Positions 12,946 through 25,205 of a DNA stretch of 64,000 nt are shown here, in pieces. Below the pieces are notes generated by a model. It saw only the letters and a program-made list of their open reading frames with translations. It was not told the DNA's origin and did no database searches. Made by a program: the position numbers and the translations under genes. The stretch is taken from assembly GCF_019649055.1 (NCBI RefSeq), contig NW_026570221.1, forward strand, positions 1,054,001 through 1,118,000, read 5' to 3'. Position 1 is the stretch's first letter; each line of letters begins with the position of its first letter. Source of the stretch: Paramacrobiotus metropolitanus. Taxonomy: Eukaryota; Tardigrada; Eutardigrada; Parachela; Macrobiotidae.

Positions 12946-14190
12946 CTACTTCTTTGGTATGGAACCTTTCGTTGTTGTGCGTTTTGATGAATTCGTTCGA
13001 CAAGTGGTTACACTTTCCGGTGAGATTTTATCGGATTTGAGGGGTTTGAGTTTACTCTGACTATCACATTTTCCTTGGGATTTGGACGCTTTTGCTCTCA
13101 CGCTGTCCGCTCTGGATTTCCACTCTACGTGGAAACTCGTGGAGTTTTTCGTTGATTGGCACTCACCCAGTTTGCTGTAGCTCATCGAGCACGGACAATG
13201 CGACAACATCGACGGCAACCATGGCGCTTCCTCTTCGGATGCATTCTTCCTGTACATCGTGGCGCCCTCTACCATCCCATCGTTTTGCGATAGAATACGG
13301 GAAAGGTGACCGGTTTGTTTCTCCAGCAACTGCCGCCGCAGGTGGTTCGCCGCAATCTGCATTTGCATATCGCGACGAGGATCCCCCGTCGGCCGGATCT
13401 TGCAGGGTCCGTACGGATCAGGATAGGCCAGAAGCAGGAGCTCCTGACGCTGGAGATTCTCAATCTCGTCCTCCAAGACCTTTATACGCGCTTGTGCCTG
13501 CTCGAACCGTTCATCGGGCTTGGGTTTGGTCTCCTTTGCGGCGACCAGTGGCAGTTTGGCACGGATAGCGGGGAGCTTTCCCGGGTTCGCCGCAGTTTGG
13601 CGGAGCTTCCTGCGTTCGGCCACAATAAACGTGGGGGAATTGCGCGTTTGCGCGACGAGTTTGATGGGCGTTGAAGGGGCATGATTGGTGGGTGGTTCCA
13701 CAGTGAAAGTATCCATTGATTCGGAGCACTTGACAGGAAGTATTCGGAGAACCTTATTTTCATTCCTAGGATCGATGTCCTGACAGGGCAGTACTGAGGG
13801 TATTTGGACTGGAATTGGATCAAGTTGTCGCACATGAGAATTTTCATGGTGAAGAAATAAATTCAGAACTTCGACAAGCTTGCCAGTTATCTGCTTCAGA
13901 CTGTGATTATTGTCAAGCGCATCCTCTGGGCGGCAAGCATCCCCTTCACCCGGATTGGCTGCAGATGTCTTTCGGGTCAAGGTCGTTGCGAGGAAATTTT
14001 CAATAGTTGAATGGAGACTTTCTAATTCTTGATAAAGGGAGTCAACAGAATTTCGTTCAACCCGCTCCATAAATACAGTACTCAAACACAGGCAACATAA
14101 AACCAGAATCTCTTTACCGACAAGCTACAGTATGTGGCCGTATGTCTCTGATACTTACCTGATTAATCTGGCTCCTTTGAACGTATCCAT
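12946..14190 (-). CDS. Coiled-coil protein of unknown function
   Basis: A two-exon gene of 388 aa: exon 1 14190-14159 (MDTFKGARLI) and exon 2 14080-12946. The donor is gtaagt and the acceptor is gtttgag. The start is placed in exon 1 because the splice joins in frame; an in-frame Met a few codons into exon 2 would give a slightly shorter protein. Predicted helices include LYQELESLHSTIENFL near the N-terminus and a heptad-like stretch (ARIKVLEDEIENLQRQ) at about 200-215, followed by DPYGPCKIRP and a basic helix. The C-terminal third is polar, rich in Ser and Lys, and probably disordered. There is no signal peptide or membrane segment. I do not recognise the family; a cytoskeletal or centrosomal role would be a guess. 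Its 3' end lies 114 bp from the end of cyclase copy 2, in convergent orientation. Confidence 0.75.
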
Positions 14191-15187
14191 GACGATGCAG
14201 CTCTCCGCTTCGCAATAATTTTATTTACCACAATAAAAAACGTATATACTTGTACGTACTCTTCCTTACAAATTCACAGTAAGTACTGTTATCAATATTA
14301 TGAATAAGTGCTTGTTTCAAAAAGAGGCACAATTTTTTGTCTTTGCAAGGTACCGAAGTAAGTAATTAACCTCTTCATGCGTACTTGTAGTACTTTAGCA
14401 GCAGCACTACGTAGTATTAATTTTAGCAGCAGAAAATTTATTGAATAATGAGTAAACGAGCAGAACGTAAACGCCTATCTAATTACGCGCAACCAGGTAC
14501 GTTATCCTACGAAGTAAGTACGTGCCATACAAGTGAACGTTTAAGAATAATAACGTTGTTGTACAGTTTGCACCCGCTCAACTGCCTACTTTATAAGGTG
14601 TGGTAAATCTGCCACGAACCAGATCCACGCTAATACGGAATTTTACTCGAGTTAAACTGATGCACAATGTAGCCGCTTTAATGTACAGATACCGCAGTTT
14701 AATTTATTGCCATCGTTATGCAGGAAGCCCATCTTCGTTGTAGACATCATTCTTCATCTTCATTAATTACATTTAACACAATCACATACGCACATCTACC
14801 GTTAACGTTACAGTCATATGCCGCATCAGATTGGCTCACTTTTTAGACGTTCGGTTCAGAGCAAGGGACACAATTCTCACATGCTGTAGGTTGTTAACTT
14901 TTGTCAGCCAGTCAGTCTCATAATCTCATTAAGGCAATCCTTAGAAAATATTATTCACTATGAGCATTTTCCACACGAGAAAATCAAGAGGGCAACTTTA
15001 AATAATTAACTAATTTCTGGATATCCTCGTCGGTCGAGATACACCCACGGAAAGAATCTTCATCATGATCTGCACGAATAAACATCTCTCATTTCCATGT
15101 AGAATAATTGATTGTTTTGGTCAGAATCACAAGATAAACATCGACATTTCGGAAGAATCTCGTCGCTCCATGGCTTTTGGGCTGTGT
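14191..15187. other. Intergenic stretch, no gene seen
   Basis: AT-rich sequence between the 5' end of the coiled-coil gene and the 3' end of the carbonic anhydrase gene. It should hold the promoter of the former and the 3' UTR of the latter. No exon-like frames were found. Confidence 0.5.
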
Positions 15188-17581
15188 TCAAAAGAAGGTG
15201 GCCACAAAGGTCACAGTCATCAAGAGGAACACAGTTACGGGTGATAGTTGGTTTGTTGTTCCGGAATCAAATGGTGTGTAGCCGCTGGATCGGTAACGTA
15301 GCACCTTCCTGTCGCCTACTTCCTGGACGGGTCGGTTGTTCTTGTCAATATACTTAGGGATATCGTTTGGATGGTGGTCGTCCGGAAAACGCTGCAGACT
15401 TCGGAATGCATCCAACTATACAGTGTCAAAACACATAGTAAGCGTTAAACAAATACAACGGAAAGGTCATAATTGTAGAATTTCCATGCCTAATGCTGAG
15501 CATGCGATGCGTCTTTTTGCGTCCCTTGTATTATAAAAAATCATTCTAAACATCGAGCCCGATAAATAACAAAACAATTAAAGACAAAATGTTTCAAAAA
15601 CTCGTTTTTACTCTGTACAATACGATAGTTGTATGTTTAAGAGACCCTCGTTTTTGCTAGCAAAACGATGTCGAGTATTTTACGAGTACATATGTAATAA
15701 ACAATATACGAGTATCAAAGTGCAAAAACTTGCTATTTATTTCACTGGATAGAAAAGTGAGTACAAAGAGCCCTTAATTTTTGTATCTCCTGTTTTGCTT
15801 TGGGAATTCTACCATACGGATATTATTTGTCAACTTAGGTTTTGTAAGGAGTTCGATAGCTCGCGCGCGACAACTAAACTTTTGTTAGTTGCCTTCGTCT
15901 GGTCTCACCTGACTTTTGGAAACTGTAACCGGTGCACGCATGACTGACCATTGGACAATTTGGTTACAGGGAGGCGTGGTTAATGAACCGTTGTAGCGGA
16001 AGTAATCGGCATTATGCGGCAAGAGGGATTTCAGTGTGAACCCGGGAAGCCTGATATATTTCGTTTCTGTAATGACATTGCATTTCCATCATCGACACAG
16101 CGTTGAGCAGTGCGCAGTGAGCCGGCTGTCAAGTGCCGAACCAGACAGCCATGCCGCCGCGTTCCTACCGTTCGTTGCAGCAATTTGGCTTAAGGCGTCG
16201 GTGATTGGCTTGAGATGCTCGTTAGGAGTGTTTGCATACTCGAAGAACACACCAATAACCGCCATCCCAATCTCATCCTGCATTAGAGCATCCGCTGCTT
16301 CGTTGCGGCGTGAGTGCACGATATGCATCTGTTGAGCAGCAGATGAAAGACATTAATTTAAAATCGTTGTCCTGACGTGTGCCGATGAAGTAACAACATA
16401 TTCTCAGAATCTCAGGAACTTGGGTTTTGTAACTCACCTCTAAAGGATACAGTCGTCCGTCTATGTGATGCTCTGAGCCTTTCATTTTTTCTCCCCAGTG
16501 GAAATGCAATTGCGTGAACTGATATTTTGCCCTTAAGCTTCCGCCTTGTAATTGCGGTGGGCAGGTGTAATTTGCACTGATTGCCACTGTAAAGAGAAAT
16601 TTCCGCCTTTACAAGACCGCAATAGCCTTATTTTATTGTGGAAAAGAATTTCTGCTCTACATACGCTAGAGTAAATAAATGCTAACCGCATCAGGAGAGC
16701 AACCTTTATCGTTACTAATCGTATGTATTTCTAAGGTATACGCGATAAATCAATCATTCTGCAAAAGTTTCTGTATCAGATTGCACGTATACTGTAAAAT
16801 TTTTCCACCGATCCAGCATTTGCCCTTTTCTTCAGTAGCTACTGTACACTGAATACCGTAGACGCATGTGCGAAGAACTAGACTAGTTTGTACATACAGC
16901 GCATGTCACACAGAATTTGCGGCACATACCGGTATGGCCGTTATTTTGAAAATTCCACGTCCGCCCGGGTGGGAATTCATCGTAATCGACGAAGATGATC
17001 CTTTGCAGCGAGGGATCATCGATAACTTTTAGGGAATCAAAATTAATTGGACTCTGATGATGACGTCCACATGCCGGATATTCGTTGGCCCATGAAGACG
17101 GAGGAAACTCTCCCTCCACTACAAGAGCGGTAATGCAGTTAATTTGGAATGTTAATCTTGATTTGTGAAACCGATACGTAAGGAGCAACAAAATGTTTTC
17201 ATTTGCGGGTACATGCAACGCTTGTTATATCCAAATACAGAAATGAAAAAGTTAATGGAACGTATGTTAAAATGGGCTTCACAAATTTCTACTCTAATAA
17301 ATTTTGGAACGCTTTTTTTGCTATGAGTGCAAAACAGCTACAGTAGTTTAATCATCTATATATGAGAAAAGGTTAAACTAAGGAAAAGACAGCATTTGTC
17401 GTGTTTTAGTCGACATTTCGCTAAATCCTCTTGTAAACACCATAATTATCCTCAACACCGCCCAAACCGTTTTACTACCGCTAAACGGCAAGTAAATTGA
17501 CGCCTAAAAAACCCCTCGTTCACAAACCTTTTCCGTGATAGCCCCAGTGTTCCGTGGCACGCGCAACGGCAAAAAGTCCAA
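15188..17581 (-). CDS. Alpha-class carbonic anhydrase, secreted or membrane-anchored
   Basis: Interconverts CO2 and bicarbonate using zinc. Exons: 17581-17528, 17118-16930, 16586-16438, 16328-16169, 16066-15909, 15415-15188, all joining in phase. The N-terminal part reads HWGYHGK then WANEYPACGRHHQSPINFD, followed by NNGHT. The three zinc His residues are present in QLHFHWG and SEHHIDG, and the Thr199/Thr200 equivalents in GSLTTPPCN. The C-terminus reads NNRPVQEVGDRKV followed by a hydrophobic 18-residue tail ending at the stop with no cytoplasmic residues. That resembles a GPI-attachment signal as in CA IV, though a tail anchor is possible. The 17581 exon starts after a strong acceptor (ttctgtgcttgcag) and encodes the end of a probable signal peptide (GLFAVARA). 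The initiating exon lies further upstream and was not found. No key residue is missing, so it should be active. Confidence 0.88.
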
Positions 17582-20094
17582 CTGCAAGCACAGAAGAGAG
17601 AGGAACCAGTCAGTCAATCCCTGTCAATGTCATTATCGTACAGCAGGAAGTCGTGTGGGAATTCTTTTATGACACTAAGAGATGGTCCAAGGTTACTTTC
17701 TCTAATACGCGCTGGGGGAGTTATGTAAGTGCACCGCGCCTATATAGTCATTATATCGATCGAGCTGGAGCCCGAGTACTTATTTCTGCACTATGAGCGA
17801 GCAGTTTTCGGGGGACAATGGAAAAATAGAGAAAGTTCTCTTTTACTGGCATCGCCAAAGAATTTCTATTCAGACTGATATATGTATCACAGCGCAGGTT
17901 ACAAGGTAAATATATCTGAACGACGTCAAAGGTCACACGTAGGGGGATTCATTACGAAACGTTTACAAATGGATTGTGTCAAGTTGGCACAACTGACCAA
18001 TTCTGTTTGACTCTGGAAATCGATGAGGAAAACCAACGCAGACGTTTTTGCGCTGGTTTGTTAGTGCAGTAGTGCCAGAGATTACAAACCGCGTGTAATT
18101 CTTCTGACAGCCTAAATGAAACCGTTTACATGAATACACTGCACGAAAGAAGCCCATTTTGTGTCTCCTTTTAAACTTTTGCCAATGCAAATGAAGTTTT
18201 TCATCATTTCACCCAAATCGAAGGCTTTTTTCCGTGCGGCCTGTTGGTTAAACAGGCATGCATTATTGATTACGATTGATATACTGTATGTCACCTTGAT
18301 TAAGACTCATCCAGTACTGTAATGATTAAAGCAATAAACGCAACGCACAGCATTTATCACAATACTGATATGCCTGTCGTTTGCAGTATGCGACAGGCAC
18401 AATGCCAGAACTGCGCCTAGCTATCGTTCTGTGCAAAACAGATTAATCCCGTAATGCAGGTTGCCGCACTGCTTGTCGGCTAACTTAATCCTAATGACTC
18501 CATGGAGCTTAATCCTTGTTTTTTCCTTTAATCGTTTGCCTGGCTTGCGCAGTGGGCGTGCGGCTGCCGGCACAGCTTTGTGTATGTGTATACAAGACCG
18601 CCGGTAAACTTAATAATGCATTTTCAAGAACACATTTTATGGATTTTTTCCCCTCGGTTCTGTAGGAAGCGGTACGGCCGGCTGTTGAAGGCCCAAGTAG
18701 TTGTGGCGCGCTGTGTACAGTGTGCTGGAGTAGCTATTATTGATTTTTTTTGGCTGTTGCCTGTGGGGGGTTAACGCACAAATTCCCTCTGATCGGAAGC
18801 ATAAACCAGCTGTGTAACCTTGGGAGGAAGATGCTGCACGGCAGCTGTCCTCTGTGTTACAGCCTCGTACATTACGCTGCTAAATCGTTTCCGGGTTGCG
18901 GAACCTTTCGGGTTTCTGGTTATGCAGGAAATCTATGCCTCATTTGTACTACAGGAAATTAGACTGCAAATTATTCCACGTTTTATACCGATCATCATTT
19001 ATGTTCAAATACCGAATTCCATTTTCAGAATGTAAGAAACTTGATGCCTACTATAGATCACAGCGCAGAAGAAAGAACCTTCGGATTCTATACGCAGTAA
19101 CTTTTGTTAGTCTCTATGCACGGTATTCGAAAAATACCTTTTCTTAACGCAGAACAGAAAATAAACTAAGTCATTGTATATGATCTGTTGGAAAATTACA
19201 ACAAATTCCGCAATCACAGCACACTAAGCAGCTGATCAAATAACTGCAAGTTGTACTTCGTTGTTTTTCAGTATTTCTATACCGAAATTGTTCAGACTGA
19301 CGCAGCTATTATCAATCACTAACTTCAACTAAGTACATTAGCTGCGATGTATGCTTTGACGCAAGATGAGTCCCGTTTTCGTGATCTTTCTGTCAGCAGA
19401 AATATTGTAAAAAATTTCTAGCGTTGCAAAGGTGCGCTCTGAACACATGTTGCATTACAAAAATAACATCGCTCGAGTACGAGTAGTCATTACCGTGCAA
19501 TTTAATGCACTCTTTTATGGCTGGATTACTCGACTTCCGGCGCGGATTGCGCACCTATTCTGAGCCTGGTATTGACAGGTAGCACAAAATTCGCTACTCC
19601 TTTATGTAAATTGTCCTGCGATTTGATCAACACCACACGACTTCCCGCTGTAACTATACGGCTGTAAATATAATTTAATGGGCCGCAATAGAGCATTAGA
19701 TTTTAATTATGTACGACACACAGTTGTCAACATACCGGTAAAGAGATACGCTGGGCAGGTGAACTGCCAGGCCAGTTGTCGTCGCCGCTGCATTGTACAT
19801 GTGTCCAGCACCGGTCCACGTCACAAACGTATTCCCACACTTTCATAACACCATGGACAAAGAATAATGCATCCGGCAGCAGCCAGCCAATGCGCGGTAT
19901 GCAGCCTGACAGTGGCAGTGCGACGCAGCAGCAGAAACAGCATTGAGCAATAAATCATCAAGAAGGGTGTATATCATATTGGCCATATTTGGTGTTTTTT
20001 CTCCCGGCCGTCTCGCGATTTTCCGGCGTTGTTTTGTACTTGGTGGCGTGATTGAGATTGGGACAAAACTGACAAAAGATGCAAATGCAAACCA

Positions 20095-20365
20095 GGAGAA
20101 ACGCGATCGAGGGAGAGCAGGCGAAAGCGTTATACACCAAAGAGAGCCGCACGCCGGAGAAGGAGAGAGAGGAGAAAAAAAATCAACGCATTTCCTTTTT
20201 CAAGTTCACAACGCGTCGATGTGTGTGTGTGTTTGTGTGCGCGGGCGCGGAGATGGCGAAACACCAACGGCAAGCCAGCGCAGCAATGAAAGAATATTAA
20301 CGTTGCCGGCGTTTGGCGCGCTGCGTTACACGATACACGCATATATACATATATATATGCACCAG
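20095..20365. repeat. Low-complexity block: purine-rich, GT and AT repeats
   Basis: A purine-rich run (gagaaggagagagaggag, then a poly-A stretch) is followed by a GT-rich microsatellite near 20220-20240 and an AT alternating run near 20340-20358. This composition explains the overlapping open frames on both strands (RERGRAGES, VCVCVCVRGRG), which I do not consider genes. Confidence 0.7.
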
Positions 20366-20390
20366 CGCGAGGGATCTTCTTCCCATGCGA

Positions 20391-20398
20391 TGACGTCA
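20391..20398. promoter_or_regulatory. CRE-like palindrome TGACGTCA
   Basis: A perfect 8-bp cAMP-response element consensus lies next to the low-complexity block, in a locally GC-richer stretch. CREB/ATF proteins bind this sequence in animals. No gene start can be tied to it here, so its use is speculative. Confidence 0.3.
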
Positions 20399-22179
20399 GC
20401 GGCGTAATCCAAGCACCCGTCGGCATGTCGATCAATAATACTGCCGGCTTCCTGCTGGGAATGAGTTCCTTTTCGATCCCGCCCGTGAAATCCATATCGA
20501 CATTGGCTAAATATCGGCATCATTAACAGATGTGGTCTGCGATTTCGTGGAAAATTTGCTGGATACTGAACAGCACCATGCTGCGTAGTTTGATTCACTT
20601 TTCCGGTTGAATCATATTTCTAGAAAAACGTAATTTTGCTAATTTTATCAGATTAATATCGGGTGTTTAATGTTTGACTTGTTAATTTTTGATTTCCATT
20701 CTCGTTTCTTGCGCAGAGCTGAGTGTATTATTCACATACGCATGACCTTTGCAGCGGCAATGCCACGTACGGATTTCGCCGGTCGTTGGCTGGCAAGCGA
20801 AGATAAACGATTGACGGCAATGGTGCTGGTTGATTGTGCGGATTTGCAAGAGTCGAGCAACTGTTAACGTTGCGTAACAGAAGAATCCATAACACTGCTG
20901 CTTTCTGACTGTATAGCGAGCTGCGCACAATTGGACCGCACCACTACTAACTGGCTTGCCCCGTCTCCGGTTACCGACAAATGTAAGTCGTTTATTGAAC
21001 TTGGAAAAGTGCTTAGGCTTAACCACTGCAGTCGGTCGCGTTCCTCTGTTGACACTGGCCCGAAACTGCAGCGGATGCAGTGGATGTGTTGGATAAACGT
21101 CGGAGATTGCAGCCACGTGCGAAAACGACATCTGCTCAAATATTTATAGGATGGGAGTCTTTTTTCAAGCTGTGCCGCTCTGGTTTGTCCATGTGTAGTC
21201 GAATGTAATTTTCAGGAAAAATAAACAGATTTAAATGGATTTATGATGCATACAAAAACATGTTATGTGACTGTCCACTCGATTGGAAAAATAGCCGCGA
21301 ACGTTTTCATGTACGCTACTGTGCTCTGCAGCGAGGCCAAAAATCTTGCGCTATGGAAATGCAGAAGGATGTTCAAGCAATAGCGACCGTATATTGTACA
21401 CCGGCAATAGTTATGCATATTTCTAACCAAAAACGTGAAAAAGAGGAATTATTTATAAACAAAATTTATACACAGCATGGTTATCAGAACACTTCAAAAT
21501 AATTGGTACAATTTTTAAAGACATTTACGGTCAAAGAACAAAATACAGAAGTCCCAAGATCAGCTCATGTAATACTGCGTCTGGTAAGTTTACAATACGC
21601 TCGCACCAGCATGTATCAAACCATGTTTACGTTTACACCGACTCGCCGAGGCTCTTGCTCAGATCTGTACGAAGTATAATACGGTACGTGTACAAAATTG
21701 CATAATTTTGAAGTTTACGGCCAGAAACTACCAACTGAATGATAAAACAGCAACTTAGACATGCAGATGATCTCCATTTTTATTGAGGATTATAATTATA
21801 TACTTTGCTTAACACCTGAGAAACAGCAGCAACAAGTCAACAACCAACAACCTATGCTCGGGTATTAAAATTATTAACAGCTTTTAAATTGTGCAGTTTT
21901 CGCAGATACATCTTCCATTCTCCTACTGCGTTCGCCGTCCTGAAATAAAGGTAACAAAAACAGTAAGAACGCAATCAAAAATAGTGCGTATACTGTACAC
22001 GCTTTATGCAGTAAAGTTGTATATATATTGATTTTCCGTGGTAAGCCGCTGCGTGAAGTTGGTGATTTTTTTTGCAACGACATTTAAGCTGCATCTACCC
22101 TGCGCAACATTAGGTATCTGAATTCCAGGCGGAATCGTAATAATGCACAGATCCTGACCACACTACGGTAAATGAATGA

Positions 22180-24340
22180 ACTTACTGGAAATCAACGATG
22201 CCAAACCGGCATTTCTTGCAGTCATTTCCTCCTCAAACGCCTTCACATTTTCCATGGTCTTTAATAAGGTATAGATGTTCCCTTGGTGTACCGGTGAATC
22301 GGCTTCAAAAAACTCCAGTACATCAGCACAAAGCCCAACGCCACCAGTCCTGGTACACACTGTGACCACGCCCCGCCCGAACACGTCACACTGTACGCTG
22401 CATATGATCACATCCGCTGTCCAGGATGTCACAGTGTCGACGCAGTCCGCGCCACCAATAAACACATGCTTCAGATCCGCTCGAGACTCTCCAAAATTCT
22501 TTCCTACAATCTTCACTGTTGTGACGGTGTTGATGGGGATTCGCTTAGGCTGAATGCCGTAAACGAGCGGCGTGGTCGTTGACAAGTACGGTCGTGTTGA
22601 CTGTAGTCGCGCGTAACAAAGACACGATGTCGATGTTCTGTTCAAAATCGGATAACAGATTGGAAAGACTTTTCCAGTCCGCTGATCTTTCTTCCGTCAA
22701 GAGGTTCGTAAACGACAGTCGCATTCGCAGCGCATCGAATCTTGATTTGTAAATCAGGAGCGATTTAACCCAGGAATTGTTAGGACCGAAGAATATGTCT
22801 GTGAGTAAGGTGAGGTAGGAAGAATGAACTCCCGGCTGTCCACCACATCTTCGTCCTCTTCATTGCGGAAGCGCAGACACGAATGCAGACTGAATCGTTT
22901 ATACTCAGCGTACAACACCGAACCGACCCGCATGCGCTTGGCCAATGGCAGTTCGCGCCACTGCTGTACGTTGTCCAGGAAATCACTGGAATGTTATGGT
23001 CCAAACGTCGACTTTTTCTCCAGTCCGCTGATCTTTCTTCCGTCAAGAGGTTCGTAAACGACAGTCGCATTCGCAGCGCATCGAATCTTGTTTGTAAATC
23101 AGGAGCGATTTTAACCCGCAAGGAATTGTTAAGGACCGAAGAATATTTCTGTGAGTAAGGTGAAGTAGGAAGGATAAACTCCCGGCTGTCCATCACATCT
23201 TCGTCCTCTTCATTGCGGAAGCGCAGACACGAATGCAGATGAATCGTTTATTCCAGGCAGAACAAACCGAACACCCGCGCTTGGCCAATGGCAGTTCGCG
23301 CCACTGCTGTCAAAATCCACTTCTGCATCGTGCAGTTGTGGACGGTCCATCGTCATCGGCTGTTCACTTTGAAGTGCAGTTGCGTGACCCTTGCATTGAA
23401 TAATAGCTCACACTGCTTTTCGCTATTAATCACCGTTACATCCGCCAGTTTGTCTGATGCGATGGTTGGTTTGAAGACAAAGGAAAATAAGGTTTTCCGG
23501 TCGCGATGAGGTGAATAAGGAATCTCCTCAAACGGCACTTCGTGGGAACCCAAAATTCCCAGCTCCATGTCCTTAATCTGGATGAATAATGGGCTGTGCT
23601 CTGGCATGGTGAATTTGCTGTGGAAATATTGAATGGAATTAGAGCACTTCCCAAATACATGTGTACCGTTCATTAAGTTCACTGCTTATTCAATTAATTT
23701 GCACGCTTTTAAGTACAGTACAATTAATAAATCTTACAGTACATAAGTAACAAAATAAAAGATGGTGGATAGCTAACAAGTTAATTACCACCGTAGCAGA
23801 ATGTAGATTAAATTCCTTGGACTTACAAAGTCCAGGACTGATTGTAGACAGCATTTCCCGTTTCAGTAGAGCGTTCTAGGGTTCTCACAACCTGGTCGCC
23901 GATCGAAAAGATCACAATCGTACTGGAGCCATAATTTCCTGAACATTAAATAAACATAATTATCACGATAAATATGAATAAATAATTAGAATAAGGCAGT
24001 AAAAAAAAGCTATCAGGTGTCACAGCGTTTATCACGCAGTTAGTTCCGCAAATATAAAGTTTAAAACCAATAAAATAAAATGTAAGAAGAGTATAATCTC
24101 TTACCGCCTTTCCTTTTGCGGTACAATGGGAGATTGCGAGCATCAAGAACTAAAAAATACAATGGCCTTGCATATTTGGGGTCCGAAGTTGATCACGAAG
24201 CTCAGGAATAAAAACATTCTGGTTTTGAATTCTTGAAGGAATGTTTGAACATACCTACTGGAAACTTTCACTTCGCTTGGATGATATCCGGGCGCAGTGG
24301 AGGAGTTGCCCATAATGCTGTATTCCGCTGTCGCCACCTT
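22180..24340 (-). CDS. C2-domain and IPT/TIG-domain protein (model disrupted)
   Basis: Exon-like segments run from about 24340 (ATAEYSIMGNSSTAPGYHPS) through 23937-23826 (STIVIFSIGDQVVRTLERST), 23680-23340 and 22995-22180. The second and third segments look like a C2 domain: a beta-rich stretch with T-x-N-x-x-Y-N-x-x-W, then LFIQIKDMELGILGSHEVPF. The last segment holds an Ig-like IPT/TIG domain (GIQPKRIPINTVTTVKIVG, with later V-rich strands and TGGVG). A short helical tail (KAFEEEMTARNAG) follows. No signal peptide was seen. The middle is disturbed by a 300-bp tandem duplication, and a one-base frame change lies near 22575-22600 between VSLLRATTVNTTVLVN and the IPT start. I do not recognise the protein. 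The IPT domain recalls exocyst Sec5, but there it is N-terminal and the rest does not match. Confidence 0.45.
22671..22967. repeat. Tandem duplication, unit A
   Basis: About 297 bp that recurs, by eye roughly 90% identical, at 23014-23310 in direct orientation, starting at the shared ccagtccgctgatctttc and ending at ccactgctgt. This unit keeps an open minus-strand frame (QQWRELPLAKRMRVGSVLY to TSPYSQ, then FDALRMRLSFTNLLTEERS). Confidence 0.9.
23014..23310. repeat. Tandem duplication, unit B
   Basis: Second copy of the same unit. Differences from unit A are largely one- or two-base insertions and deletions, and the reading frame is lost after QWRELPLAKR. Such indel-dominated divergence is typical of an uncorrected long-read duplicate, but also of a decaying copy. 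Confidence 0.9.
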
Positions 24341-25205
24341 TTGCTGAGACGTCTACTGCGCCAGGTAACAAAAAATTTAGCTCTTGGTTACATTCGATTG
24401 TGCTTTCATACCGTGGCGTGACCAAGAAGATCAGCGCGTCATGTTTTTAAATGATTTACACAAACAGAAAAATTTCCGATTATAGCGATGCTGTGGCCAC
24501 TGCGCAGAGGTACATCATAATGCCCAGATTTGGCGCTTTTTCGTGATCAGAGTTTTTGGTTGTGTTCAGTGCACTGAAGTCATAATGACATAAAATTTTG
24601 CAAAATCGTGAGAATGTATCTCGTACATATAACACATAGTTATGCCAGTACGGTACCTATACCTTATACTCTTTCTTGTACATATGTACGGCTAAAATTG
24701 ACGCGAATAAATCACGTAGCGCTGGACGGGAATCTTTACTGATTGCGTAAAAAGTGTTAAATGACTTGCTGTAAATTCCCATACCAAAATTAAATCGACC
24801 ACCGAGCGCGCACGTATATTTTACAAGTTAAGCAAAAACAACAAATAATTAAATACAGTATAGAAATTTACTGTTCTCAATCGAATTAGCGCGGATGCTG
24901 TACTGGATAAAACCAGTTCTGCTTGTACTGTAAGTAATTTTAATTTCTATGTCGCTACGCATATGAACCAAAGACAAAACATTCAGCGAACTTAAACACG
25001 CGGAGCAAACAATTCTGCACGAAATCATTTTTTGGGACGGATATCGGCCTTCTTAGCAACAGAATCTATGTACCACTTCTTGCTGTTTGGTTCCAGACAG
25101 TGGCGTTTCTCACAAAACTGTGCAAATTCTTAAACCACGCTTCAGCATCTTCGTAGCTCAACAAGTAGCTCATATCCACCTTCTGGTCCTCCATTTGATA
25201 GATAA
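24341..25205. other. Intergenic stretch, no gene seen
   Basis: AT-rich. Around 25020-25205 (-) an open frame continues past the proposed receptor stop (VDMSYLLSYEDAEAWFKN). It could be a longer C-terminus if the last receptor splice is different. Otherwise nothing is visible. Confidence 0.4.

Larger units (their letters stand above)
17582..21860. other. Long gene-poor stretch
   Basis: About 4.3 kb with no convincing gene. It should contain the 5' exon and promoter of the carbonic anhydrase at its left. Open frames at 18580-19147, 19943-20407 and 20682-21131 have no domain resemblance and unusual composition. The 20.1-20.4 kb part is purine-rich and CpG-richer than its surroundings, as a promoter or 5' UTR might be, and is listed separately. 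A transcript starting there cannot be excluded. Confidence 0.4.

Noticed and set aside
19943-20495. Overlapping frames of 154 and 121 codons
   Set aside because: Composition follows the purine-rich and GT-repeat sequence; VCVCVCVRGRG-type peptides are not credible.
20682-21139. Minus-strand frame of 149 codons
   Set aside because: No hydrophobic core, domain or splice context; competing frames are open on both strands over the same bases.
22180-22645. Assignment of the IPT domain to exocyst Sec5
   Set aside because: Sec5 carries this domain at its N-terminus followed by long helical bundles; here it follows a C2-like part and is followed by only a short tail.
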